Below are positions 44,938-54,854 of a stretch of DNA of 56,164 nucleotides, piece after piece. The DNA is taken from contig CALMVO010000026.1 in NCBI GenBank assembly GCA_937873205.1, positions 1 through 56,164 of the forward strand. Direction: 5' to 3'. The notes under the pieces were generated by a model. It worked only from the letters and a program-made list of their open reading frames with translations, had not been told where the DNA came from and did not search any database. Every line of letters begins with the position of its first letter. Position 1 is the first letter of the stretch. A program made the position numbers and the translations under genes. Source of the DNA: an uncultured Acetobacteraceae bacterium (GTDB lineage: Bacteria; Pseudomonadota; Alphaproteobacteria; Acetobacterales; Acetobacteraceae).

Positions 44938-45916
44938 CTCGGTTTCTGCCTGGTTCAAGGCCTTTAGCCGCGACGCTACGTGCTCTGGTCTGATTGAATC
45001 TTGAGGAGGTGCGGTTCGGTGAAATAGTCTGCCGCTCAATCTCAGACGCACGTGCGCCGCTGCTTCGACAAAGCTGTATCGAATGTCCGCTTGCAACGAG
45101 GAAATGGCTGCGATCGTGCTCGGCCACATTGGCCAAACCGACGCCGAGGTGACGACGTGGCACACTGTTGTGATGAAAGCAGGCGAGGAAGTGGTGCATG
45201 AGACGTCGCCGTATGCGTTGGCGACATACTGCCAGATCAAGCATGTGATCCGCTTTCCACGCAGAACGCTGATCCGTTTTAGCGGCAGCTTGCAACGCGA
45301 CGACGCCGCCCATATCTCGTAGCGATCATCGCTCTGCAGCACGATCTATGACGTCGTTAAACTGCTGTTCTCTCAGCGTTTCAGAGCTAATACTGGCCGG
45401 TACCTGTGCTTCCGCGTATCCATAGCAATGACGGAGGTCATATGCGCCTGTTGCGCGGGCCAGCCACAAGCCTGTGCAACCGGGCTAAGCCATGACCTCG
45501 ATTGAAGATTTGCACATCACTATCGATAACCGCTCGGGCCCAACATTCGGCCCGGGCCAGGACGATCCCTACCACCATCCTAAATAGCAACCTTGCCCAG
45601 TTCAAGCAGCACGGCGTCACGCGAAGCGTTTGTCATAGGGGCGCCGCCTAAAAAGCTGGCTGCCTGCCGCCCTACAGACAGCTATATGCCTAAAAGCCAT
45701 TTCGACGATGAACCCCAAGATCAATGGCAGCGTCAAACGCTTCACGAAGAGTGGCATCCGCCAACAGGCCGGCGCAACACCACTCACCAGCTCAAACGAT
45801 GGGCAGACTGCGCGGCACTTGCGGCTCAGTGTCCAGAACACTTCCCAATCTCATTTTGCCAATGGCGTCGAAATCCATCGGCAGACGACCAAAAATAGTG
45901 TTCCTGGCAGCGATAG
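44938..45916. other. Poorly coding 1-kb spacer between flagellar blocks
   Basis: Frames are broken and change often. One short plausible ORF lies inside (45083-45322). A small hairpin (CGGGCC-8 nt-GGCCCG near 45533-45555) is present. No transposase, tRNA or repeat is recognised; base composition is lower in GC than the right-hand block. It looks like a decayed or intergenic segment. Confidence 0.4.
45083..45322 (+). CDS. Possible small hypothetical protein
   Basis: A 79-aa reading with mixed composition (AAIVLGHIGQTDAEVTTWHTVV, then HVIRFPRRTLIRFSG) and moderately GC-rich third positions. The ribosome site is weak and no family is recognised. It could be chance. Confidence 0.3.
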   Translation: MSACNEEMAAIVLGHIGQTDAEVTTWHTVVMKAGEEVVHETSPYALATYCQIKHVIRFPRRTLIRFSGSLQRDDAAHIS

Positions 45917-46105
45917 CTATTTCCCAACCTGAATTCCATTCGCCGGTTCGCTACTAGGAGGCGGCTCGACGTTTTCGGCGCCCGATCGGGTCCCGCCTGT
46001 CGTGTCCGCACCCTTTGCGTCCGGCGACTGCGGCACCTTGTGGTTGCCCGTGTTCTGCTCGCCGTCGGTATGGAGGATGCTCTCCTCCGTGTGGTCTTGT
46101 TTCAT
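45917..46105 (-). CDS. Small hydrophilic protein next to fliP
   Basis: A 62-aa acidic, polar and probably disordered protein (MKQDHTEESILHTDGEQNTG, rich in Gly, Pro, Ser, Glu). ATG 46105 has a strong ribosome site, AGAGGAGA, 6-7 nt upstream, which is the main evidence that it is real. It starts 51 bp after the fliP stop on the same strand, so it may be the tail of the fliO-fliP transcript. No function assigned. Confidence 0.55.
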   Translation of the reverse strand: MKQDHTEESILHTDGEQNTGNHKVPQSPDAKGADTTGGTRSGAENVEPPPSSEPANGIQVGK

Positions 46106-46156
46106 CGCAATCTCCTCTCGGATACCTAACGCGGGCCGGCGGCTGGGTTCCTGCAC

Positions 46157-46903
46157 CTAGGTTGGGGCGAAGCTCTGGACCAGGCTGCCCGCGACCAGGT
46201 GCCAGCCGTCGACCAGCACGAAGAAGATCAGTTTGAACGGCAGCGAGATCGAACTTGGCGGCAGCATCATCATACCGAGGCTCATCAGCACGCTGGAGAT
46301 CACGATGTCGATGATCAGGAAGGGCAGGTAGAGCAGGAAGCCCATCTCAAAGCCGCGCCGCAGCTCGCCGATCATGAAGGCCGGCACCAGCGCCCGCCAG
46401 GGCGTGTCCGCGGGCACGGCGGGTGCGGGCAGGCGGGCGATGTCGAGGAACAGCCGCAGATCCGGCTGCCGGACGTTGGCCAGCATGAAGTGCCGGAACG
46501 GTTCCGCCGCTGCCTGCAGCCCGTCCATTTCAGTGACCCGCCCGTCCATGAGCGGCACGATGCCGGTGGCCCAGGATTGCATCAAAACCGGCTGCATGAC
46601 GAAGAAGGTCAGGAATAAGGCGAGACCAATCAAGACGGTGTTGGGGGGAGTACCCTGGGCGGCGATCGCGCTGCGAAGCAGGGACAGCACGATGACGATG
46701 CGGGTGAAGGCGGTCACCATCACCAGCAGGCTCGGCGCCAGCGACAGCACGGTAACCAGGGCGGTGAGCTGGACCAAGCGGCCGGTGGCCCCGGCCTCGC
46801 CGGCGTGGCCCAGATCGATACTGACAGCCTGAGCGTGGGCGGCGACCGGCAGCAGCAGGGCCAGGACCGCCGCGGCCGCATAGACGATGCGGCGGCCGAT
46901 CAC
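46157..46903 (-). CDS. fliP: Flagellar export gate protein FliP
   Basis: A 248-aa type III export gate subunit with cleavable signal (1-24). Family blocks: SLAPSLLVMVTAFTRIVIVLSLLR, LIGLALFLTFFVMQP, PAFMIGELRRGFEMGFLLYLPFLIIDIVISSVLMSLGMMMLPP. It overlaps fliO by 4 bp and runs opposite to the fliQ-fliR-flhB genes. Confidence 0.97.
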   Translation of the reverse strand: MIGRRIVYAAAAVLALLLPVAAHAQAVSIDLGHAGEAGATGRLVQLTALVTVLSLAPSLLVMVTAFTRIVIVLSLLRSAIAAQGTPPNTVLIGLALFLTFFVMQPVLMQSWATGIVPLMDGRVTEMDGLQAAAEPFRHFMLANVRQPDLRLFLDIARLPAPAVPADTPWRALVPAFMIGELRRGFEMGFLLYLPFLIIDIVISSVLMSLGMMMLPPSSISLPFKLIFFVLVDGWHLVAGSLVQSFAPT

Positions 46904-47175
46904 GGCCGTTCCTCCGGCTGCTGCGGCCAGGGCAGCATGACGTCGCTGGCCCCCCCGGTCAGCACGAGGGCCTGGCCGGCCCCCGCCTCAATCAGGTAGA
47001 GGCGCCGCCGTCCGTCGAGGGCAAGGCGGCCGCCGACGCGCAGCGAGGCCGCGTGCTGGCCCGGCCGGCCGGGGCCGACGAAGCGGGCGCCGAAACGGAG
47101 CAGTACGATCAGGCCGAGGACGAGGGCCAGCGCGCCCAGCGCGCTCAGTAGGTCTGGGAGGGCGAAGTGGAACAT
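46900..47175 (-). CDS. fliO: Flagellar biosynthesis protein FliO
   Basis: A 91-aa protein with one membrane helix (about 8-28) and a small cytoplasmic domain (SLRVGGRLALDGRRRLYLIEAGAGQALVLTGGASDVML-type pattern, here split by Gly), which is the FliO layout. FliO helps the FliP ring assemble. It overlaps fliP by 4 bp and is divergent from flgB. Confidence 0.8.
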   Translation of the reverse strand: MFHFALPDLLSALGALALVLGLIVLLRFGARFVGPGRPGQHAASLRVGGRLALDGRRRLYLIEAGAGQALVLTGGASDVMLPWPQQPEERP

Positions 47176-47225
47176 GTGACGCGGCCTTTTGCCGGTTTCG
47201 TTCCGACATCATGGCGGCTTCCTGC

Positions 47226-47240
47226 TTAACGAACTCTGAA
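47226..47240. promoter_or_regulatory. Degenerate CtrA-type box between fliO and flgB
   Basis: TTAA-CGAACTC-TGAA matches seven of eight conserved CtrA bases. It lies 51 bp before the fliO start and 97 bp before flgB. A further GTTAAC is at 47259-47264. Weaker than the sites at 37607 and 37749. Confidence 0.3.
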
Positions 47241-47336
47241 GCTGGTCGGCGTCGAGGCGTTAACTGGGCGGTCATCTTTGTCCGGCAGTGTCGGTTCAGA
47301 ACGATCTCGCACCTCGAGCTGGATGGAGCTTCCGAC

Positions 47337-47717
47337 ATGGGCGCCGATCAGACGGATATCCTGGCCCTTGCCGCCAACCGCCTCGGCTGGCTGGATGACC
47401 GCCAGCGCGTGCTCGCTCGAAATATCGCCAACTCCGACACCCCAGGCTATGTGCCGCGCGACGAGCAGCCCTTCGCCAAAAGCCTGGCGGACCTCCAGGT
47501 CGACCCGGTGCAGACCAACCCGATGCATCTCTCGGGCAGCGCCGATATCGCCGGCACGGTCATGATGCGGCCCCGCCAGCGCTCGATCGACGGCAATGCA
47601 GTCTCCCTCGACGAGGAGATGACCAAGGTTGCCGATACCGACACGCAGCAGCGCCTGGTGACCGGCCTGATCGGCAAGTATGCCAGCATGTACGCGACCG
47701 CGCTGGGCAAGGGCTGA
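47337..47717 (+). CDS. flgB: Flagellar proximal rod protein FlgB
   Basis: A 126-aa rod subunit. Start ATG 47337 with GGAG 8 nt before it. Seen: RQRVLARNIANSDTPGYVPRD and the C-terminal KYASMYATALGKG. First gene of flgB-flgC-fliE-fliQ-fliR-flhB, a standard alphaproteobacterial order. Confidence 0.95.
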   Translation: MGADQTDILALAANRLGWLDDRQRVLARNIANSDTPGYVPRDEQPFAKSLADLQVDPVQTNPMHLSGSADIAGTVMMRPRQRSIDGNAVSLDEEMTKVADTDTQQRLVTGLIGKYASMYATALGKG

Positions 47718-47752
47718 GGATGGCCTCCGTCGCGAACCTGGGCGCCTGAGCC

Positions 47753-48160
47753 ATGGATATCTCGAAGGCGCTCGACATCTCCGCATCCGGGATGGATGCC
47801 CAAAGCCAGCGGCTGCGCGTGATTGCGGAGAACCTAGCCAACGCCGACAGCACTGGCTCGACCCCGGGCGCCGATCCCTATCGACGCAAGACCATCACCT
47901 TCGGCGAGGTGGTCGACCATGAATCCGGGACACCGGAGGTTTCCATCAAGGAGATCGGCCACGACATGAGCGCGTTCACGACGCGCTACGATCCCTCGCA
48001 TCCGGCGGCCGACGCCAACGGCTACGTGAAGACGCCGAACGTCAGCAGCTTCGTCGAGATGATGGACATGCGCGAGGCCGAGCGATCCTACAGCGCCAAT
48101 CTCAGCGTCATGCAGACGACGCGCTCGATGATGACGCGCGCGATCGACCTGCTCAAATGA
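47753..48160 (+). CDS. flgC: Flagellar proximal rod protein FlgC
   Basis: A 135-aa rod subunit: MDISKALDISASGMDAQSQRLRVIAENLANADS at the N-terminus and MMDMREAERSYSANLSVMQTTRSM at the C-terminus, both typical. It overlaps fliE by 4 bp. Confidence 0.97.
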   Translation: MDISKALDISASGMDAQSQRLRVIAENLANADSTGSTPGADPYRRKTITFGEVVDHESGTPEVSIKEIGHDMSAFTTRYDPSHPAADANGYVKTPNVSSFVEMMDMREAERSYSANLSVMQTTRSMMTRAIDLLK

Positions 48161-48498
48161 ACGATGGCCGTATCCTCGCCAGCCCGTCGGCGGCGGCCAG
48201 CGCTTATGCGCAGGTTCAGGCCGGCGGCGGGATCGACGGCATCCCAGGCGGCGACGGCTTTGGGACGGACGCGGCAACTGGCAGCGGCTTCGGCGCCACG
48301 CTGGAACAGGCGCTGCAGGGCGTGGTGCAGAGCGGCCACGCCGCCGACGCCGCCGCGACGAAGGCCATCTCCGGCGAGGGCAATCTGACCCAGGTAGTGA
48401 TGGCGGTGTCGAAGGCGCAGTTGGCGCTGCAGTCAACGACCGCGATCCGCGACCGAGTCGTGCAAGCCTACCAGGACATCATGAAGATGTCGATCTGA
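48157..48498 (+). CDS. fliE: Flagellar hook-basal body protein FliE
   Basis: A 113-aa protein that joins the MS ring to the rod. The C-terminal part is canonical (KAISGEGNLTQVVMAVSKAQ, then RDRVVQAYQDIMKMSI). The N-terminal half is Gly/Ala-rich. It overlaps flgC by 4 bp. Confidence 0.95.
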   Translation: MNDGRILASPSAAASAYAQVQAGGGIDGIPGGDGFGTDAATGSGFGATLEQALQGVVQSGHAADAAATKAISGEGNLTQVVMAVSKAQLALQSTTAIRDRVVQAYQDIMKMSI

Positions 48499-48557
48499 TC
48501 CGGAACGGCGTGCGGCATGACCGACGCCGGCTCGAATGCGACCCAGGAGGGGTAGAG

Positions 48558-48830
48558 ATGCAGGAAGGCGACGTGGCGCTGATCATGCGCGACATGTTCA
48601 TCGTGGTGCTGAAGCTTTCTGCACCTGGCCTGCTGGCGGCGCTGGTGGTCGGCCTGATCGTCTCGCTGATCCAGGCCGTCACGCAGCTCAACGAGACGAC
48701 GCTCGCCTTCGTGCCGAAGCTGCTGGCGCTGGGCATGGCGCTCACGATCGCCGGGCCGTTCATGTTCTCGACGCTTACCGACTACACGCACCTGCTGTTC
48801 GACCGCCTGATCGCGTCGGGCGGACAGTGA
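48558..48830 (+). CDS. fliQ: Flagellar export gate protein FliQ
   Basis: A 90-aa two-helix gate protein: GLLAALVVGLIVSLIQAVTQLNE, then FVPKLLALGMALTIAGPFM. ATG 48558 is preceded by AGGAGGGG (48545-48552), so the longer reading is not used. Confidence 0.95.
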   Translation: MQEGDVALIMRDMFIVVLKLSAPGLLAALVVGLIVSLIQAVTQLNETTLAFVPKLLALGMALTIAGPFMFSTLTDYTHLLFDRLIASGGQ

Positions 48831-48858
48831 GCCAGATACTCGGGAGCGGCGTGCGCTG

Positions 48859-49632
48859 ATGGCGCCCGATCCGCTGCTGGCGGCATTGCCGGTCTGGGCG
48901 TTTGGCTTTGCAGTGGTGCTGGCGCGGGTGAGTGCGGCGGTGATGGTGCTGCCCGGGCTCGGTGAGAGCGACACGCCGATGGTCATCCGTGCCGGGATCG
49001 CGGTCGGCATCACCGTGCTGGTGCTGCCGGGGGTCGCGAACCTCATCCCGCCTGCCGACGGGCAACCGTTACGCGTGCTGGCGATGATCGCCGGCGAGCT
49101 GCTCTGTGGCCTGCTGCTGGGCTGGTTGGCACGGCTGATGGCGCTGGCGCTGCCGGTCGCTGGCCAGATCGCGGCGACGCAGATCGGGCTGTCGAGCGTG
49201 CTGCAGCAGGACCCGATGCTGGGTTCGCAGACCAGTGGTACCAGCCGCCTGCTGGCCCTCGCCGCGCCGGTGCTGATCCTGTCCTCCGGCCTCTATGCGA
49301 TGCCGCTGGCGGCACTGTCCGGAAGCTATCGGCTGTTCCGGCCCGGCATCTGGCTGCCGGTGGGGGATGCGGCGGACAGCGTGGCGCTGGCGACCGGCGA
49401 TTGCTTTGCGCTGGCCCTGCAGCTCGCGGCGCCGCTGGTGATCGCGGGGCTGGTCTGGCAGATCATGCTGGGCCTGCTCGCGAGGCTGGTGCCGTCGCTG
49501 CAGGTCTATTCGATGGCGCTGCCCGGCCAGGTGCTGGGCGGGCTGCTGGTGTTCGGGCTGGTGCTGAAGCAGATCCTCGACGTCTGGATCGGCAGCGTCT
49601 CCGCCCATTTCGCGACCCTGCCGGGGCTTTGA
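48859..49632 (+). CDS. fliR: Flagellar export gate protein FliR
   Basis: A 257-aa polytopic protein of the FliPQR gate: VLARVSAAVMVLPGLGE at the first helix, AGELLCGLLLGWLARL, and LLARLVPSLQVYSMALPGQVLGGLLVFG near the end. It follows fliQ by 28 bp and precedes flhB by 6 bp. Confidence 0.95.
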   Translation: MAPDPLLAALPVWAFGFAVVLARVSAAVMVLPGLGESDTPMVIRAGIAVGITVLVLPGVANLIPPADGQPLRVLAMIAGELLCGLLLGWLARLMALALPVAGQIAATQIGLSSVLQQDPMLGSQTSGTSRLLALAAPVLILSSGLYAMPLAALSGSYRLFRPGIWLPVGDAADSVALATGDCFALALQLAAPLVIAGLVWQIMLGLLARLVPSLQVYSMALPGQVLGGLLVFGLVLKQILDVWIGSVSAHFATLPGL

Positions 49633-49638
49633 CGCGGC

Positions 49639-50718
49639 GTGGCCGGCGCCGAAAAGGAGGACCGGACAGAGGCCGCCTCGGCCAAGCGGCTGGAGGCCGC
49701 GCGCGAGGAAGGCCAGGTCGCGATCTCACGCGAGCTGCAGTCGCTGACGGCGATCGGCTTCGCGGTCTTAGCCATGATGATGACGGCGCCGACGCAACTG
49801 CGCCATTTCACGGTGGGGATGCAGCACCTGATGGCGTCGGCGGGCGGCATCGACCTCAGCGCCGGCGGCCTGCCGGTGGTGCGCGAGGCGGCCCTGCTCG
49901 GGATCGCACTGGCCGCTCCCCCGGTCCTGGCGGCGCTGGTTGGGCTGATCGGCGTCACGCTGCTGCAGACCGGGTTCCTGATCCGGCCGGCCGGACTGAT
50001 GCCGCAGCTCGGCCGGCTCAGCCCGATGCGGGGGCTGAAGCGTATCTTCGGCGGCGATAACCTAGTCGAGACGCTGAAGGCGCTGGCCAAGCTTGCCGCC
50101 TTCGCCCTGGCGCTCCGGCACGTTCTGCTCGGGCTCTGGCCGGTGTTTCTGGGCTCGACGCAATGGCCGGCGATGGTACTGGTCAGCCGGACCGCGCGGC
50201 TGGTGCTGAGCTCGGTGCTGACTCTGCTGGCGGTGCAGGCGGCGATCGCCATGCTCGACGTCGCCTGGGTTCGCTACCGGCATATGTCCGGCCTCAGGAT
50301 GAGCCGGCAGGAGCTGCGCGACGAGCATCGGCAGACCGAAGGCGATCCGCACGTGAAGGCACGGATCCGGCAGCTGCGTCGGCAGCGGGCACGGCGGCGG
50401 ATGATGGACGCGGTTCCCAAGGCGACGGTTGTGATCACCAACCCAACCCACTATGCGATCGCGCTGGCTTACGAGAAGGGCGGCAAGGGGGCTCCGAAGG
50501 TCGTCGCCAAGGGCATGGACGAGCTTGCCGCGCGAATCCGCGAGATGGCGCTCGACAACAAGGTGCCGCTGGTGGCGAATCCGCCGCTGGCGCGGGCGCT
50601 CTACACGGTGCCGCTCGATCAGGAGATTCCACGCGAGCACTTCCAGATGGTCGCCGGCATCATCGCCTACGTCTGGCGGCTGAAGCGTCCGCCGCCGGGG
50701 CCGCCACCGGTGCGGTAG
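49639..50718 (+). CDS. flhB: Flagellar export switch protein FlhB
   Basis: A 359-aa protein with GTG start. N-terminal EDRTEAASAKRLEAAREEGQVA, four membrane helices (about 30-210) and a cytoplasmic domain with the self-cleaving NPTH at 268-271, which switches export from rod/hook to filament substrates. The tail is Pro-rich (RPPPGPPPVR). Last gene of the flgB operon. flhA is not adjacent. Confidence 0.96.
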   Translation: MAGAEKEDRTEAASAKRLEAAREEGQVAISRELQSLTAIGFAVLAMMMTAPTQLRHFTVGMQHLMASAGGIDLSAGGLPVVREAALLGIALAAPPVLAALVGLIGVTLLQTGFLIRPAGLMPQLGRLSPMRGLKRIFGGDNLVETLKALAKLAAFALALRHVLLGLWPVFLGSTQWPAMVLVSRTARLVLSSVLTLLAVQAAIAMLDVAWVRYRHMSGLRMSRQELRDEHRQTEGDPHVKARIRQLRRQRARRRMMDAVPKATVVITNPTHYAIALAYEKGGKGAPKVVAKGMDELAARIREMALDNKVPLVANPPLARALYTVPLDQEIPREHFQMVAGIIAYVWRLKRPPPGPPPVR

Positions 50719-50788
50719 GACCGGACCGGTCGATTGGCACCCGAACATCGGCGAGAAAGCTGGCGGCAGCCTCACCCGTGCACTATTT

Positions 50789-50807
50789 GTTCAGATATCG
50801 GGTGAAC
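50789..50807. promoter_or_regulatory. Inverted repeat upstream of recA
   Basis: GTTCA (50789-50793) and TGAAC (50803-50807) are mirrored over 9 bp, about 100 bp before the recA ATG. The usual alphaproteobacterial LexA box, GTTC-N7-GTTC as a direct repeat, is not seen nearby, so this could be a variant SOS site or chance. Confidence 0.35.
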
Positions 50808-50907
50808 GTGCTGCCGCTGTCCGAAGGCCACTGCCCCTCGCGATCGAGGTAGGCTAGCGTTCACACATGATCGATGCCGGCGTGGTTACGCGTCGCAAGG
50901 AGCACAG

Positions 50908-51945
<1,038 letters not shown>

Positions 51946-52176
51946 TCGGTTGGGCGGAATCTGGCGGACGGGAGACCGTCCGGGCCGGCCGGCGCATCGG
52001 GCGTCCAAGCGCGGCCAGCAGTGTCATGACATCCCGCCCCGGTGTCGCCGGCGCCTCGCGGATCTCCGCTGGTGGTGGTATCCGATCGGCAGCTAGCAGG
52101 GCGGCGATGACGGTTGCCCCCACGGATAGATGACGCTGCATCGGCAGACTCCCAAGCCCTGCAGCGTTCTAATCAT

Positions 52177-52191
52177 GAATGATAATCATTC
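52177..52191. promoter_or_regulatory. Fur-like palindrome upstream of icd
   Basis: GAATGAT-A-ATCATTC is a perfect 7-1-7 inverted repeat; by my alignment it agrees with 14 of 19 positions of the classical Fur box. It lies 113 bp before the icd ATG and 36 bp before a possible minus-strand start at 52141. The surrounding DNA is AT-rich. Confidence 0.5.
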
Positions 52192-52303
52192 GCAAGTGTT
52201 GAGCTGGCGGATGCCTTGCCCCGCCGTGCGGCAGGTGCGATTTTGCGGCTGCCCGAATTCACACAGCGTCGGCCCTGGCGGGCGCGCCGAGATGGAACCA
52301 ATC

Positions 52304-53524
52304 ATGGCCAAGATCAAGGTGAAGGAACCCGTCGTCGAGCTCGACGGCGACGAGATGACGCGGATCATCTGGAGCTTTATCAAGGAGAAGCTGATCCTTC
52401 CCTACCTCGACATCGACCTGAAATACTACGACCTCGGCATCGAGTATCGCGACCAGACCGATGACCAGGTCACCATCGACTCCGCGCACGCGATCCGCAC
52501 CTACGGCGTCGGCGTGAAGTGCGCAACGATCACCCCGGACGAGGCGCGCGTCACCGAGTTCGGCCTGAAGAAGATGTGGCGCAGCCCGAACGGCACCATT
52601 CGCAACATCCTGGACGGCACCATTTTCCGTGAGCCGATCATCTGCTCGAACGTGCCGCGCCTGGTGCCGCATTGGACCCAGCCGATCGTCATCGGCCGCC
52701 ACGCCTACGGCGACATCTACCGCGCCGCCGAGACCAAGATCCCGGGACCCGGTCGGGTCACGCTCACCTACCAGCCGGCCGACGGCGGCACGCCGATGGA
52801 ACTCGAAGTGCACGACTTCAAGGGACCAGGCGTGGCGCTCGGTATCCACAACACCAAGCACTCGATCACCGGTTTCGCCCGCGCGACCTTTAATTACGGC
52901 ATCGCACGCAAGCTGCCGGTCTACCTCTCGACCAAGAACACCATCCTCAAGGCCTATGACGGCATGTTCAAGGACGTGTTCCAGGACATCTTCGACGCCG
53001 AATTCAAGACGCAGTACGACGCGCTTGGCCTCACCTACGAACACCGGCTGATCGACGACATGGTAGCCTGCGCCATCAAGTGGTCCGGCGGCTACGTCTG
53101 GGCTTGCAAGAACTACGACGGCGACGTCGAGAGCGACATCGTGGCGCAGGGCTTCGGCTCGCTCGGCCTGATGACCTCGGTGCTGCTTTCGCCCGACGGC
53201 AACACGGTTGAGAGCGAGGCCGCGCACGGCACCGTCACCCGCCACTATCGCGAGCACCAGAAGGGCCGCGCCACCAGCACCAACCCGATCGCCTCGATCT
53301 TCGCCTGGACCCGCGGCCTCGACTATCGCGGCCGCTTCGACGACACCCCCGACGTCAGCCACTTTGCCACCACGCTGGAGAAGGTCTGCGTCGACACGGT
53401 CGAGGCGGGCCACATGACCAAGGACCTCTCGGTGCTGATCGGCCGCGAGCAGAAGTGGCTCACGACCCAGGACTTCCTGGGCAAGCTCGACGAGAACCTG
53501 CAGGTAGAGATCGCCAAGGGGTAG
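52304..53524 (+). CDS. icd: Isocitrate dehydrogenase, NADP-dependent
   Basis: A 406-aa enzyme of the TCA cycle making 2-oxoglutarate, CO2 and NADPH. It is of the homodimeric eukaryotic-like subfamily [25 protein letters not shown] at the start, [28 protein letters not shown], and the NADP site [16 protein letters not shown]. Starts ATG 52304 or ATG 52292; the longer reading is not typical. The 360-bp gap from recA holds the Fur-like palindrome. It is convergent with the acyltransferase gene over a repeat. Confidence 0.97.
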   Translation: MAKIKVKEPVVELDGDEMTRIIWSFIKEKLILPYLDIDLKYYDLGIEYRDQTDDQVTIDSAHAIRTYGVGVKCATITPDEARVTEFGLKKMWRSPNGTIRNILDGTIFREPIICSNVPRLVPHWTQPIVIGRHAYGDIYRAAETKIPGPGRVTLTYQPADGGTPMELEVHDFKGPGVALGIHNTKHSITGFARATFNYGIARKLPVYLSTKNTILKAYDGMFKDVFQDIFDAEFKTQYDALGLTYEHRLIDDMVACAIKWSGGYVWACKNYDGDVESDIVAQGFGSLGLMTSVLLSPDGNTVESEAAHGTVTRHYREHQKGRATSTNPIASIFAWTRGLDYRGRFDDTPDVSHFATTLEKVCVDTVEAGHMTKDLSVLIGREQKWLTTQDFLGKLDENLQVEIAKG

Positions 53525-53527
53525 GCG

Positions 53528-53608
53528 AAGGCCAGGGGCGTCACGCAACAGCGTGCTGTGCACGACGCCCCTGGACCTCGCCAAGGGCGCAGCCTCTGGA
53601 AACCACTT
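53528..53608 (+). repeat. Double-hairpin repeat with nested palindromic cassette
   Basis: It starts AAGGCCAGGGGC and ends GGAAACCACTT. The first stem, CCAGGGGCGTC with GACGCCCCTGG (11 bp), encloses a loop with a further small palindrome; the extra 27 nt (GTCACGC...GCACGAC) correspond to the insert in the second hairpin of the inverted copy at 6082. It fills the gap between the convergent icd and acyltransferase stops. Confidence 0.85.
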
Positions 53609-53609
53609 T

Positions 53610-54785
53610 TCAGTCTTCGCTGCCGCGGCGGTAGGGGGATAGGGTGGCGAGTTCGGCCATCTCGTGCTCGCGCGCGGGACGCTCCTGCTCCAGGTAGTCG
53701 GCGATGGCGTCGCGCAGGCCGGGATGGCGGATCCAGTGCGCGGAATAGGTCGGGCGCGGCAGGTAGCCGCGCTGGATCTTGTGTTCGCCCTGCGCACCCG
53801 CCTCGACCCGCGCCAGGCCGCGCTCGATCGCGAAGTCGATCGCCCGGTAGTAGCACAGCTCGAAATGCAGGAACGGCCAATCGCCGACGCAGCCCCAGTT
53901 GCGGCCGTACAGCGCCTCGCGCCCCAGCAGGTTGAGCGCGCCGGCCACCGGCTCGCCGTCCTTCTCGGCCAACATCAGCACCACCCTCTCGCCGAGCCGT
54001 TCCGACAGCAGCGGAAAGAAGCGCTCGGTGAGGTAGGCGCTGCCCCACTTGCGGTCGACCGTGGACAGGTAGAAGCGGTGGAACGCCTTCCAGTGCCGCG
54101 GTTTGATGTCGCTGCCCTGCAGCGCCAGGAACTCCAGCCCGGCGGCGTTGGCGTCACGTCTCTCCCGGCGCAGCGTCTTGCGCTTGCGCGAACTCAGCGC
54201 GCCGAGGAAGTCGTCGAAGCACGCATAGCCGTCGTTCTCCCAGTGGAACTGGGTGCCGAGTCGCCGCAGCCAGCCCTGCTTGCCCAGCGCCTCGTATTCG
54301 GCCTCATGGCAGAAGGTTACGTGCACCGAGGACAGCGAGAGCTGATCGCACGCCTGTTGCAGCGCGCCTCCCAGCGCCGCGGTGAGGGCCGTCGGCGCAT
54401 GGCCGGTGTTCGGCCGGACCAGCAGCCGGGGTCCGGTGACCGGGCTGAACGGCGAGGCCACCTGCAGCTTCGGGTAGTAGCGGCCGCCGGCGCGCTCGAA
54501 GGCATGCGCCCAGCCGCCGTCGAACACGTACTCGCCATAGGAGTGCGACTTCGCATACATCGGCGCCACCGCCAGCAGCCGGCCGGCCTCGTCGCGCAGC
54601 GCCGCGTGCTGCGGCAACCAACCGGTCCGTTTGCCGGTCGAACCGCTCTCCTCGACCGCCGACAGGAAGGCGTGGCTGACGAACGGGTTGTCGTCGCCGG
54701 CGCAGGCATCCCAGTCGGCCGCGTCGAGGGCGGCGATCCGAGGATGCAGGGACAGGGTGAGGGAAGGCGCCGGGTCGGACATCAT
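53610..54785 (-). CDS. COG3146/FemAB-like GNAT-superfamily protein
   Basis: A 391-aa soluble protein of the FemAB_like (PF04339) type. Typical blocks: ADWDACAGDDNPFVSHAFL, SYGEYVFDGGWAHAFE, HWENDGYACFDDFLGALSSRKRKTLRRER, FELCYYRAIDFAIERGLARVEAGAQGEHK and the end motif YLPRPTYSAHW. The family is widespread in proteobacteria; acyl or aminoacyl transfer is presumed from the fold, but the substrate is unknown. It starts 69 bp from the RidA gene's end. Confidence 0.88.
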   Translation of the reverse strand: MMSDPAPSLTLSLHPRIAALDAADWDACAGDDNPFVSHAFLSAVEESGSTGKRTGWLPQHAALRDEAGRLLAVAPMYAKSHSYGEYVFDGGWAHAFERAGGRYYPKLQVASPFSPVTGPRLLVRPNTGHAPTALTAALGGALQQACDQLSLSSVHVTFCHEAEYEALGKQGWLRRLGTQFHWENDGYACFDDFLGALSSRKRKTLRRERRDANAAGLEFLALQGSDIKPRHWKAFHRFYLSTVDRKWGSAYLTERFFPLLSERLGERVVLMLAEKDGEPVAGALNLLGREALYGRNWGCVGDWPFLHFELCYYRAIDFAIERGLARVEAGAQGEHKIQRGYLPRPTYSAHWIRHPGLRDAIADYLEQERPAREHEMAELATLSPYRRGSED

Positions 54786-54854
54786 GCCGATATGGCGCGC
54801 CGGGCCGCCGCGACCAGGCTGCCGGACCCAGCGCCGCCGATCCGCCGCGCGCCG

